A DNA stretch of 64,000 nucleotides. Source: JABDCI01 sp964475835. GTDB taxonomy: Bacteria > Verrucomicrobiota > Verrucomicrobiia > JABWAM01. The translations under genes were made by a program, and so were the position numbers. Position 1 is the stretch's first letter. Each line of letters begins with the position of its first letter. Below, in pieces: positions 8,413 through 16,515 of the stretch. The notes under the pieces were generated by a model. That model saw only the letters and a list, made by a program, of their open reading frames with translations. It searched no databases and had not been told where the DNA came from. Location: assembly GCA_964475835.1 (NCBI GenBank), contig CAYYYL010000008.1, positions 1 to 64,000 on the forward strand, read 5' to 3'.

Positions 8413-8838
8413 TTATGCCTTCGAGCCACCCACGTGTCGGGTGCGGTTCTTTGCATGACGTCGATCCCGCTTTTCCCGCTCCTTGATCTGGTTCCACTGC
8501 TTCAACACTGCTTCCGTGTCCCGAGCGGCACCTTTTTTGAACACGTGCGGATGGCGGCGAACCAGTTTTCGATTGAGCGTCGCCACCACATCCTCGAACG
8601 AGAAATGTCCTTTTTCCTTCGCAAGCTGGGAATGAAACACCACCTGCAGCAACAGATCACCAAGCTCCTCGCGCAATCCGTGCATATCCTTCGAGCGGAT
8701 CGACTGAATCACCTCCTCCGCTTCGTCCGTAAGACACTTGATGATGGATTCGTGTGTCTGTTCGCGATCCCAGGGACAGCCCGTAGGCGAGCGCAACCGC
8801 GCCATGATTCGTAAAAGTTTGGTGACCTGCTTGGACAT
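8413..8838 (-). CDS. mazG: MazG family nucleoside triphosphate pyrophosphohydrolase
   Basis: A single MazG domain of 141 residues with the hallmark start of the family, LRSPTGCPWDREQTHESI. The metal-binding pattern is in LTDEAEEVIQSI (ExxE) and LREELGDLLLQVVFH (ExxD). The C-terminal part is basic and probably tail. E. coli MazG is about 263 residues with two such domains; this is the short one-domain form that is common elsewhere. It likely removes non-canonical or excess NTPs in the cytoplasm. Its start codon directly abuts the repeat at 8839. Confidence 0.92.
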   Translation of the reverse strand: MSKQVTKLLRIMARLRSPTGCPWDREQTHESIIKCLTDEAEEVIQSIRSKDMHGLREELGDLLLQVVFHSQLAKEKGHFSFEDVVATLNRKLVRRHPHVFKKGAARDTEAVLKQWNQIKEREKRDRRHAKNRTRHVGGSKA

Positions 8839-8939
8839 GGGTAATGAAGTGAAATTAAGAGGAAAAAAGGACCATGGAGCGAGACCAATTTCTTTTCCCT
8901 AAATCACCCTTCATTTTCCTTCATTCCGCTTCATTACCC
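8839..8939. repeat. about 100-bp repeat element with terminal inverted repeats, copy 1
   Basis: The element starts GGGTAATGAAG (8839-8849) and ends with the exact complement CTTCATTACCC (8929-8939). Read on the minus strand it aligns along most of its length with 30947-31032 downstream of ftsH, so the two are copies of one family. The right end contains the phhB stop codon (8934-8936). Confidence 0.75.
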
Positions 8940-9272
8940 TTTCTTCAACCTGTCAATCTTCGCCGCCAGCACAAAATCACTCTCACTCAGGCCGTTGATC
9001 TTGTGGGTCCAGATCTCGATCCCCACTCGTCCCCATGCGAGGGAGATGTCCGGATGATGTCCGATCGTTTCAGCAAGTTCTCCGACCCGGTTTACAAACG
9101 CGAGCGCCGTGACGAAATTCGGAAATTTGTAGATTTTTTTGAGATGGTGCTCCTCCACCACCTCCCAGCCTTCGAGCTGTTTTAAAAGATTCTGGATGTC
9201 AGGGCCCTTGAGAGGAGGAATACCGCCCTTGCAGGGGACACATTCTTTATCGGCCAGGGAACATGCATTCAT
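8934..9272 (-). CDS. phhB: pterin-4a-carbinolamine dehydratase
   Basis: A 112-residue protein of the PCD/DCoH family, which recycles the carbinolamine form of tetrahydropterin and may serve aromatic amino acid hydroxylases or molybdopterin metabolism. The start is the ATG giving MNACSLADKECVPCKGG, the usual family N-terminus (KxCxPCxGGxPPL); an upstream GTG at 9296 is less likely. The active-site motif appears as AETIGHHPDISLAWGRVGIEIWTH (EHHPxxxxxxxxVxxxxxTH pattern). No hydroxylase gene is nearby. The stop lies inside the repeat at 8839-8939. Confidence 0.92.
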   Translation of the reverse strand: MNACSLADKECVPCKGGIPPLKGPDIQNLLKQLEGWEVVEEHHLKKIYKFPNFVTALAFVNRVGELAETIGHHPDISLAWGRVGIEIWTHKINGLSESDFVLAAKIDRLKKG

Positions 9273-9360
9273 TTTCAAAGCATAATATCGATTCACCGTT
9301 TAGCAAAGTCATTCAGACAATGGATCGTGAATCCATTTGCTCTCCATCGAAGCGATTTTA

Positions 9361-9387
9361 CCACCGAGGACACGAAGAGCACGAAGT
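9361..9387. repeat. CACGAAG-type dispersed repeat in the phhB-nadC gap
   Basis: The 150-bp gap upstream of phhB holds a short direct repeat of the type CCACCGAGGACACGAAGAGC followed by ACGAAG. Sequences of this style are scattered through many environmental genomes. Only one copy of this exact kind is in the window, with a distant echo at 27593-27649, so the family assignment is weak. Confidence 0.35.
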
Positions 9388-9423
9388 CAAAACTCAATAC
9401 TTGGTGCAGGACTTCGTGGTGAA

Positions 9424-10281
9424 TCAGACCGAAATAATTTCAAGCGAGAAATCGAGTGCAGGCGCGGAATGGGTGAGGGCACCGACCGAAATAAAATCGA
9501 CGCCCGTGCGTGCGATCGCACGGACCGTCTTCAAGCTCACACCGCCGGACGCCTCCGTTTTGCAATGGCCCTTCACGAATCGCACCGCCTTTTTCAATAG
9601 TGCAGGCGTCATGTTGTCGAGAAGCACGATATCCGCCTTCGCCGCCACCCCCTGGCGAACCTGTTCCAGGGTATCGCATTCCACTTCGACCTTGAGTCGC
9701 GGCCATTTTTTTCGCGCACGACCCACCGCAGCGGCAATCGGATTTGGCTTCGCATCCGCAAGCGCAGCGAGATGGTTGTCCTTGATCAACACCATGTCGT
9801 ACAGACCGAAGCGGTGATTCACGCCACCACCGCAAAGAACCGCGTATTTTTCCACCTCGCGGAGCAGGGGTGTGGTTTTGCGCGTGTCGAGAATTCGCGC
9901 CCGTTTTCCAGCCTGGTCGACAAACATCCGGGTGAGCGTGGCGACACCGCTTAATTGTTGGATGAAATTCAACGCCGTGCGTTCCGCTGCAAGAATCGAG
10001 CGTGTTTTTCCACGCGCTTCCAACACGACGGTGCCACGACGCACACGTCTTCCATCGCGTGATTTCAATTTCACCCGCACGCTGGGATCAATCGCAGCAA
10101 AGACCTGCACCGCCACATCGAGGCCGCAGACAACGCCTGACTCGCGCGCCACGATGTGGGCGATGGAAACGGCACGAGGGGAAATCGTCGAAAGAGAGGT
10201 GACATCGCCACGCGTGCCCAGGTCTTCATGCAGTGCTTCCCGCACAAGGGCGCGAATAATTTTCAGGCGAGACGTTTTCAT
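9424..10281 (-). CDS. nadC: nicotinate-nucleotide pyrophosphorylase (quinolinate PRTase)
   Basis: Converts quinolinate and PRPP to nicotinate mononucleotide in NAD synthesis. The 285-residue protein has the family signature blocks: EDLGTRGDVTS near the N-terminus, ERTALNFIQQLSGVAT, the substrate-binding RKTTPLLREVEKYAVLCGGG with HRFGLYDMVLIKDNH, EVECDTLEQ, LLDNM, EASGGVSL and SVGALTHS. Length is normal. nadA and nadB are not in the window. A hairpin-forming repeat separates its start from lysC. Confidence 0.96.
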   Translation of the reverse strand: MKTSRLKIIRALVREALHEDLGTRGDVTSLSTISPRAVSIAHIVARESGVVCGLDVAVQVFAAIDPSVRVKLKSRDGRRVRRGTVVLEARGKTRSILAAERTALNFIQQLSGVATLTRMFVDQAGKRARILDTRKTTPLLREVEKYAVLCGGGVNHRFGLYDMVLIKDNHLAALADAKPNPIAAAVGRARKKWPRLKVEVECDTLEQVRQGVAAKADIVLLDNMTPALLKKAVRFVKGHCKTEASGGVSLKTVRAIARTGVDFISVGALTHSAPALDFSLEIISV

Positions 10282-10285
10282 GCGA

Positions 10286-10315
10286 GACGGCGGCGACCTA
10301 GCGCCGCCCTCCGTC
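10286..10315. repeat. GC-rich hairpin between lysC and nadC
   Basis: Outer arms GACGG (10286-10290) and CCGTC (10311-10315) and inner arms CGGCG/CGCCG form a bulged hairpin filling the lysC-nadC gap. The right arm touches the lysC stop codon (10315-10317). The GCCGCCCTCCGTC side resembles the GGAGGGCG repeats at 20319 and 38069. It may be an intra-operon attenuator or just a repeat copy. Confidence 0.5.
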
Positions 10316-11529
10316 TATTTTCCGAGCCCGAATTTCCCGTGCACCACGTTCATGGCGCGCTCGGCGTGTGCCGCATCAATGATCACGGAGATCTTGATCT
10401 CGCTCGTGGAAATCATCTGGATGTTGATCTTGTCGGCTGCGAGCGCTTCAAACAGATCCGCAGCGACCCCCGTGTGCGAGCGCATGCCGATACCGACGAC
10501 GGAAAGCTTGGCGATGCCCTCGGTACTGGCGAATTTACTCGCACCGATGTCGGAGGCGAGCGACTGGATCACCTTGCGTGCCTTTTCCAGATCATCCTTC
10601 GGAATGGTGAACGTCAAATCGGTGTGACCTTCGGCAGACACGTTCTGAACGATCATGTCGACGTTAATGTGCGCGTCAGCGATCTTTTTGAAGATCCGCG
10701 ACGCTACGCCGGGCCGGTCAGGGACCTGCGAGAGCGTGACTTTGGCCTGGTTCTTGTCGACCGAGACGCCTCGGATGACCACGTCTTCCATTTTGCGGGT
10801 TTCTTCTTTCACGATGGTTCCTGGGTTGTCGTTCATGCTGGAGCGGACGGAGAAAATGACTTTGAATTTTTTAGCAAATTCGACCGAGCGGCCCTGCATC
10901 ACCTTGGCGCCCAGACTGGCGAGCTCGAGCATTTCGTCGTACGAAATTTCATCGAGCTTGCGCGCGTCCTTCACGACCCGTGGGTCCGCCGTGTAAACTC
11001 CATCCACATCGGTGTAAATCTCGCAAAGATCGGCCTTGAGGGCTGCCGCCAGGGCGATCGCGGTCAAATCCGATCCCCCCCGCCCCAGCGTCGTGATAGA
11101 GCCCGCTGAATCGGCTCCCTGAAAACCCGCCACAATTACCACGTTTCCCGCATCGAGCAGTTCATGAACCCGTTTGGGGGTGATGTTGGAAATCTTGGCC
11201 TTCGTATGAACTCCGTCAGTGACGATTCCCGCCTGGGCTCCGGTGAGAGACACCGCCTTCACACCAATCCCGTGGAGCGCCATGGCGGTAAGCGCAATCG
11301 TGGTCTGCTCCCCAGTGGCCAAAAGAACATCCATCTCCCGATCGGGAGGGGATGGAATGACCTCACGGGCGAGCTTGATCAAGCTGTCGGTGACCCCGGA
11401 CATTGCGGAAACCACCACCACAATCTGATCCCCTGCGTCATGGAAGCGTTTGATGCGTGCCGCCACGTTCTTGATCCGATCGGGGTTGCCGACCGACGTG
11501 CCGCCATATTTTTGAACAATCAAGCTCAT
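10315..11529 (-). CDS. lysC: aspartate kinase
   Basis: Phosphorylates aspartate, the first step to lysine, threonine, methionine and diaminopimelate. The start giving MSLIVQKYGGTSVG is chosen because the nucleotide-binding KYGGTSVG always sits at the N-terminus; upstream in-frame codons are not family-like. Other motifs: VSAMSGVTD, ATGEQTTIALTAMAL, GRGGSDLTAIALAAAL and EIYTDVDGVYTADPR. Two ACT domains occupy roughly residues 260-404 (VTLSQVPDRPGVASRIF and LSVVGIGMRSHTGVAADLF), the usual layout of an allosteric monofunctional enzyme. The 404-residue length is typical. Confidence 0.96.
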   Translation of the reverse strand: MSLIVQKYGGTSVGNPDRIKNVAARIKRFHDAGDQIVVVVSAMSGVTDSLIKLAREVIPSPPDREMDVLLATGEQTTIALTAMALHGIGVKAVSLTGAQAGIVTDGVHTKAKISNITPKRVHELLDAGNVVIVAGFQGADSAGSITTLGRGGSDLTAIALAAALKADLCEIYTDVDGVYTADPRVVKDARKLDEISYDEMLELASLGAKVMQGRSVEFAKKFKVIFSVRSSMNDNPGTIVKEETRKMEDVVIRGVSVDKNQAKVTLSQVPDRPGVASRIFKKIADAHINVDMIVQNVSAEGHTDLTFTIPKDDLEKARKVIQSLASDIGASKFASTEGIAKLSVVGIGMRSHTGVAADLFEALAADKINIQMISTSEIKISVIIDAAHAERAMNVVHGKFGLGK

Positions 11530-11640
11530 CGAAGAAAAGCCCCCCTTCATCCCAAAGGGCATGAACCAAGCATTATGACAAAAGCACCCTCGAAAAGGCA
11601 ATCCTCTTCGACAGTCGGCACCATCCCCATCGGCTTGCTG

Positions 11641-12225
11641 CTATGGAATCGGATTTGATGAGCCCAGGGGCGTCAACAAGGCGATCAAAGTCGGGCTCTC
11701 CCTTCCCTGAACCAGGGAAAGGGCCGTCCTGCCATCCTTCCGACGGATATGGGCGCTGGCTCCCCGGTTCAAAAGCAACTGCACGCTTTCCACATGCCCC
11801 ACCTCCGCGGCGATCATCAGCGAGGTGGTCCCGGCATTGTTCGTTGCATTGACGTCCGCCCCACGATTCAATAGCTCCCCCATGGTTTCCGGGAAACTGA
11901 ATCTCGTGGCCGCCATAAGGGCATCATATCCCCTCGCGTTTTTCTGATTCACATCCGCACCCTGCTCAAAAAGCATTCTCACCACCTGCGTCTGTCCACA
12001 ACATGCCGCACACATGAGAGGGGTCCACCCGTTCGCGTCGCGCGCATTCACATCGCTTCCCAGAAAAATCAATGTTCGCGCCATGGCAGGATATCCCCAC
12101 GCCGATAACCTCATCAACAACGTCTGATGATTGAGGTCATGCCACCGGCTTACGCCCATAAGAAAAAGGACCGTTGCGCCTATAAGGCAAAGACATCCGT
12201 ATCGCATCCAACGCTTGCGCCACAT
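11641..12225 (-). CDS. ankyrin repeat protein with N-terminal membrane anchor
   Basis: A 194-residue protein. An N-terminal hydrophobic helix (about 9-26, CLCLIGATVLFLMGV) suggests membrane anchoring or export. Four ankyrin repeats follow, with recognisable consensus such as NGWTPLMCAACCGQTQVVRML, GADVNQKNARGYDALMAA, GADVNATNNAGTTSLMIAAE and GASAHIRRKDGRTALS. It ends soon after the fourth repeat. Ankyrin repeats bind proteins; no partner can be named. It lies downstream of nothing obvious and divergent from bioB, whose coding start is 120 bp away. Confidence 0.85.
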   Translation of the reverse strand: MWRKRWMRYGCLCLIGATVLFLMGVSRWHDLNHQTLLMRLSAWGYPAMARTLIFLGSDVNARDANGWTPLMCAACCGQTQVVRMLFEQGADVNQKNARGYDALMAATRFSFPETMGELLNRGADVNATNNAGTTSLMIAAEVGHVESVQLLLNRGASAHIRRKDGRTALSLVQGRESPTLIALLTPLGSSNPIP

Positions 12226-12345
12226 AAGGGAAAGATACCCTCACTCCGCCCAAATGACCAGCCGCTTGCTTCCCCTCCCCCAAATCCTTTTATCCAGGAA
12301 TATGGTTGTGACTTTTACTCCATTTTGTGGCTTAACTGGGGGGAT

Positions 12346-13338
12346 ATGACGCCGAAGACCCTGACGGAATTGCAGGAAATTTATCACCAGCCGTTTTTTG
12401 ACCTCATCCAGCAGGGTCGATCCGTTCATCAACAGCACTGGGATTCCGATGCTGTACAGCTCTGCACTCTTTTGAGCATCAAAACCGGGGGGTGCAGCGA
12501 GGATTGCGGTTACTGCGCCCAGAGCGCCCATCACTCCACCGGGGTGACCTCGGAAAAGCTTCTCCCAAGGGAGGAGATTCTTGCCTCCGCCACTCAGGCA
12601 AAGGCCAACGGAGCCTCCCGCTTCTGCATGGGGGCCGCATGGCGGGGCGTCCGCGAGGGGGAACCCAAATTCGATGCCGTTCTCGAAACGGTGCGCGATG
12701 TAAGCAAACTCGGTATGGAGGTCTGCGTCACCCTCGGTCAACTGACCGAACGTGCCGCCCAGGAACTCAAAAAGGCCGGACTCACCGCTTACAATCACAA
12801 CATCGACACCAGTCCGGAATACTATCCCAACGTGGTGACCACCCACTCCTTCCAGGATCGATTGAACACCATCCGCCACGTGCAGAATGCCGGCATCTCC
12901 GTCTGTTGCGGAGGCATCATCGGCTTGGGGGAAAGTGAGATCGACCGTCTGAAAATGCTCGAGGTTTTGGTCCAGCTCGATCCCGCACCGGAAAGTGTTC
13001 CCATCAATTGTCTCTCTCCCATTGCAGGCACCCCCCTCTCCGGACAGGCCCCCGTCGATGTGTTCGAACTCGTCCGCCTCGTCGCCACCACCCGCATCGC
13101 CCTTCCCAAAGCGCGGGTCCGCCTTTCCGCCGGACGTACCAGCCTCTCTCGCGAAGGACAGGCGCTTTGCTTTTTCGCCGGAGCAAATTCCATTTTCTAT
13201 GGCGACAAGCTGCTTACCGCAAAAAATCCGGCAACGGATGCAGACCTGACCTTGCTGAGGGAGCTCGATCTTTGCCCTGTACCACAGGAAGCGGTCAGCC
13301 GAGATGGACGGAATGATTCAACGCCATCCATGGCTTGA
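12346..13338 (+). CDS. bioB: biotin synthase (radical SAM)
   Basis: Inserts sulphur into dethiobiotin. The ATG at 12346 gives MTPKTLTELQEIY, a normal BioB N-terminus; the open frame continues upstream but without family similarity. The radical SAM cluster cysteines are C50, C54 and C57 in GGCSEDCGYCAQS. Also present are MGAAWRGVREGEPKF, YNHNIDTSPEYYPN, CCGGIIGLGE, PINCLSPIAGTPL and the FeS2-site Arg region RLSAGRTSLSREGQ. At 330 residues it is family-sized. I found no clear BirA operator upstream. The 3' end overlaps convergent thiD by 44 bp. Confidence 0.96.
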   Translation: MTPKTLTELQEIYHQPFFDLIQQGRSVHQQHWDSDAVQLCTLLSIKTGGCSEDCGYCAQSAHHSTGVTSEKLLPREEILASATQAKANGASRFCMGAAWRGVREGEPKFDAVLETVRDVSKLGMEVCVTLGQLTERAAQELKKAGLTAYNHNIDTSPEYYPNVVTTHSFQDRLNTIRHVQNAGISVCCGGIIGLGESEIDRLKMLEVLVQLDPAPESVPINCLSPIAGTPLSGQAPVDVFELVRLVATTRIALPKARVRLSAGRTSLSREGQALCFFAGANSIFYGDKLLTAKNPATDADLTLLRELDLCPVPQEAVSRDGRNDSTPSMA

Positions 13339-14149
13339 ATCGGCACATGGTCCGAATGGACTGCGTCACATAATTTTTTGCTTCGTTCAGAGCCTCGTGA
13401 AGACGGGCTCCACGAGCTAGATTAGCCGCGATGGCCGCGGAGTAGGTGCAACCGGTGCCGTGAGTCTTCACCCCTTTCACCCTCGGTGCCCGCAACCAGA
13501 ATCCTTCACAACCATCCCACACATAGTCGACGGCAATGCGTGAGTTCTTCAGATGCCCCCCCTTGAGGAGCACCGCACATCGAAATCTCTCAGCGATGAT
13601 CCATGCCGCCTGCTGCATTTCCCGTTCCGAACCGATGCGCCGTCGGGAAAGGATCTCCGCCTCATCCAGATTCGGGGTCACCAAATCCGCATGAACTTCC
13701 AGAAGGGATTCTAGTTCCCGGATCGCATTTACCTGAAGGAGCCGCCTTCCACTTGTGGCCACCATGACCGGATCCACCACCACCGCACTCACGGAGCGTG
13801 AGTTATTCTTAAGGGAATCCGATACCGCCCGGATCAATGAAGCTGAAAACAGCATGCCTGTCTTCACCGCCACCCCTCGCATGCCCTTCAGACAGCAGTC
13901 GATCTGTTGTTTGAGCCCCAACGCACGAATCGCCTGAATCGACACCACACACCGAGGATTTTCGGCCACCACACAAGTCACCGCCGCCATGCCATACACC
14001 CCGTGAGCCGCAAAAGTTTTTAAATCCGCCTCAAGCCCCGCCCCCCCACTGCAATCCGAACCGGCAATCGTGAGCGCCACGGGGAATCCCCGCGACCTTG
14101 AATTCGAACCTCGGGAAGCTGGTTCCGCTCTTTTTGGCTTGTGTTGCAT
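13295..14149 (-). CDS. thiD: hydroxymethylpyrimidine (phosphate) kinase
   Basis: Ribokinase-fold kinase that phosphorylates HMP and HMP-P in thiamine synthesis. Substrate and anion-hole motifs are visible: TIAGSDCSGGAGLEADLKTF near the N-terminus, VVDPVMVATSGRRLL, TPNLDEAEIL, VLLKGGHL and the catalytic GTGCTYSAAIAANLARG. The first 25 residues are extra and basic, so a later start is possible. At 284 residues it is slightly long for the family. No thi operon genes and no TPP riboswitch were seen nearby. The 3' end overlaps bioB in convergent orientation. Confidence 0.9.
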   Translation of the reverse strand: MQHKPKRAEPASRGSNSRSRGFPVALTIAGSDCSGGAGLEADLKTFAAHGVYGMAAVTCVVAENPRCVVSIQAIRALGLKQQIDCCLKGMRGVAVKTGMLFSASLIRAVSDSLKNNSRSVSAVVVDPVMVATSGRRLLQVNAIRELESLLEVHADLVTPNLDEAEILSRRRIGSEREMQQAAWIIAERFRCAVLLKGGHLKNSRIAVDYVWDGCEGFWLRAPRVKGVKTHGTGCTYSAAIAANLARGARLHEALNEAKNYVTQSIRTMCRFKPWMALNHSVHLG

Positions 14150-14251
14150 AGTATTTTGGGCGACTTAATGTGGCTCGCTTGTTCCAAGCGGGGGGCTCGG
14201 TTTTCACGCCCTTTGCCGTCGTGGATCCGATCAAAGCCGAAACGTTACTTT

Positions 14252-16339
14252 ATGGGAAACATTTTTCTCCAACCTGAAATCCGCACCTTCTTTCTGGATC
14301 ACGGGATCCAGACATCCCTCGTGCTCGCATTCGCAGGTCTTGTTTGTGCGGTATTTCTCATCGTCTGGCTGCGGGGCATGTCCCCCGGGACAGCGAAAAT
14401 GCAGGAGGTTGCCGCCGCAATCCAGGAGGGTGCGAAAGCGTACCTTAACCGTCAGGTCGTGACGATCAGCTTCATCGCCATTCCTCTCGCCGGATTGATC
14501 GCCTACTTTTATCCGAAGAACCCCATCATGGTCGCCGCCGGATTTGTACTCGGGGCAGCCTGCTCTCTCGCCGCCGGCTATGTCGGAATGCGCATCGCGG
14601 TGCTCGCGAACGTTCGCACCGCCCAGGGCGCCACGGAAACGCGCCACAAGGCGCTCCAGGTCGCCTTCAATGGGGGCGCCGTCACCGGTCTGCTCGTCGT
14701 AGGGCTCGGCCTTCTTTCCGTCGGCATTTTTTACCTCTGGACCCGGGACGTCCGCAGCCTCGTGGGACTGGCCCTGGGCGCCTCGCTCATCAGCGTCTTT
14801 GCGCGTCTGGGTGGTGGCATCTACACCAAAGCCGCCGACGTCGGCGCCGACCTGGTGGGCAAGATCGAATCCAAGCTTGAAGAGGACGATCCCCGCAATC
14901 CCGCGGTGATCGCGGACAACGTGGGCGACAATGTCGGGGATTGCGCCGGCATGGCCGCCGACGTCTTCGAAACGTACGCCGTCAGCCTCATCGGAGCCAT
15001 TCTCATCGGAACGCTGACCCTGAAATCCAACGCCGTCGCCGTCTATCCCTTGCTCCTTGGTGGAGTCTCAGTCATCAGCGGCATCCTTGGCATCCTGGCC
15101 ATCAATTTTGTGCGTGGCAAACCCATGAAGGTCCTCACCGGCGGCGTCATCTGCAGCGCCCTGGTTTCCGCCATCCTTTACTGGCCCATCACCCTGATTC
15201 TCTTCCCCGACGGCCTCGATCTCTCCGTTGGACACCGCACCGCCAATCAACTTTACCTGGCCTCGCTTGTCGGACTCATCATGACGGCCGTGGTGGTGGT
15301 CATCACCGACTACTACACCTCCACCTCCCACGCCCCGGTCCGCCGCATTGCCGAGGCCAGTGAGACTGGACACGCAACGAACATCATCGCGGGCCTTGCT
15401 GTCGGTCAGCACGCCACCGCGCTTCCCGTCGGCTTCATCGGCATCGCCATTCTTCTCTCCTACCACTTCGCCGGTCTCTACGGCATCGCCATTTCCGTCG
15501 TGTCGATGCTCTCCATGGCGGGCATCATCATCTCCCTCGACGCATTCGGCCCTATCACCGACAACGCCGGCGGTATCGCCGTGATGAGCGGCCTGCCCAG
15601 CAACGTTCGCAACATCACCGACCATCTCGACGCCATCGGCAATACGATGAAGGCCGTGACGAAGGGCTACGCCATCGCCTCCGCAGGTCTTGCCGCCCTC
15701 GTGCTCTTCGGCTCCTATGTCGAGGAACTTCGGGCCCACTGGGTCGAAATCAACGCGCTTGAAAAACTTCGAAGCCTTGAATTTTCACTCCAGGAACCGC
15801 GCGTGATCATCGGACTTTTTATTGGCGGACTGCTTCCCTTCCTTTTCACCGCGGAATGCCTTGATGCCGTCGGCAAAGCCGCGGGCGCCGTCGTCAAGGA
15901 AGTGCGCCGGCAGATTCAGGCCAAACCCGGAATCCTCCTCGGGGCGGATAAGCCGGACTACGGCTCCTGTGTCGACATCGTCACCCGCGCCGCCCTCGTT
16001 CAGATGATCTATCCCGCCCTTCTTCCCGTGTTTGTGGTGACCGTTGTGGCAGCCCTCCCCCAGCTTGGAGCCGTCGTTCTGGGAGGACTGCTCGTGGGAA
16101 CCATTGTGACCGGCCTTTTTGTCGCTATCTCCATGACCTCCAGCGGTGGCGCTTGGGACAATGCCAAGAAGTACATCGAGGAAGGGTATTTCGGTGGCAA
16201 GGGCTCCCCTGCTCATGATGCCGCTGTGACAGGCGACACCGTGGGCGACCCGTACAAGGACACAGCCGGTCCCGCCATCAATCCCATGATCAAAGTCGTC
16301 AATATTGTGGCGATCCTGGTGATTCCGATTTTCTTTTAG
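14252..16339 (+). CDS. hppA: membrane-bound proton-pumping pyrophosphatase
   Basis: Couples hydrolysis of pyrophosphate to H+ transport across the cytoplasmic membrane. The start at 14252 (MGNIFLQPEIRT) is chosen because the first hydrophobic segment follows directly; the frame is open upstream to 14141. About 16 transmembrane helices are expected from the 695-residue length. Catalytic loops are intact: DVGADLVGKIE (Dx7KxE), DNVGDNVGDCAGMAADVFE, DAFGPITDNAGGIAVMSGL and the C-terminal GDTVGDPYKDTAGPAINPMIK. In the signature GNTMKAVTKG the Lys replaces the Ala of K+-dependent enzymes, which marks the K+-independent, H+-pumping class. Confidence 0.95.
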   Translation: MGNIFLQPEIRTFFLDHGIQTSLVLAFAGLVCAVFLIVWLRGMSPGTAKMQEVAAAIQEGAKAYLNRQVVTISFIAIPLAGLIAYFYPKNPIMVAAGFVLGAACSLAAGYVGMRIAVLANVRTAQGATETRHKALQVAFNGGAVTGLLVVGLGLLSVGIFYLWTRDVRSLVGLALGASLISVFARLGGGIYTKAADVGADLVGKIESKLEEDDPRNPAVIADNVGDNVGDCAGMAADVFETYAVSLIGAILIGTLTLKSNAVAVYPLLLGGVSVISGILGILAINFVRGKPMKVLTGGVICSALVSAILYWPITLILFPDGLDLSVGHRTANQLYLASLVGLIMTAVVVVITDYYTSTSHAPVRRIAEASETGHATNIIAGLAVGQHATALPVGFIGIAILLSYHFAGLYGIAISVVSMLSMAGIIISLDAFGPITDNAGGIAVMSGLPSNVRNITDHLDAIGNTMKAVTKGYAIASAGLAALVLFGSYVEELRAHWVEINALEKLRSLEFSLQEPRVIIGLFIGGLLPFLFTAECLDAVGKAAGAVVKEVRRQIQAKPGILLGADKPDYGSCVDIVTRAALVQMIYPALLPVFVVTVVAALPQLGAVVLGGLLVGTIVTGLFVAISMTSSGGAWDNAKKYIEEGYFGGKGSPAHDAAVTGDTVGDPYKDTAGPAINPMIKVVNIVAILVIPIFF

Positions 16340-16358
16340 GAACCTCGTAGGATCTGGT

Positions 16359-16424
16359 GTAGCGGCGGTCTACCCGCGCTACACCGGAGGCTTCGGCGAG
16401 GCGAGTGACCGCCGATCGGTGCTC
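16359..16424. repeat. dispersed palindromic repeat, copy 2, possible hppA terminator
   Basis: Just after hppA, GTGTAGCG (from 16357) and CGCTACAC (to 16384) form a strong GC-rich hairpin, followed by a second inverted stretch ending GATCGGTGCTC. The start and end match the repeat at 1106-1152 read on the other strand. No T-tract follows, so it is not a classical terminator. The rest of the 176-bp gap shows nothing else clear. Confidence 0.6.
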
Positions 16425-16515
16425 GAAAACACGGGTACAAACACCCCATTAAGACATGATATCCTTTCTTGGCTTTGATTGATCTTTTTAATCGGAGCCC
16501 TTATTCTCCCGAACG

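Noticed and set aside
12226..12345. BirA/BioR operator before bioB
   Set aside because: I looked for the paired TTGT-AACC type half sites and found only a lone TTGTGAC; no convincing dyad.
14150..14251. TPP riboswitch for thiD
   Set aside because: The leader is about 100 bp shared with hppA and shows no CTGAGA/ACCTGA thi-box elements.
15068..15739. Open frame antisense to hppA
   Set aside because: Asp/Gly/His-rich complement of membrane-protein codons without any family motif.
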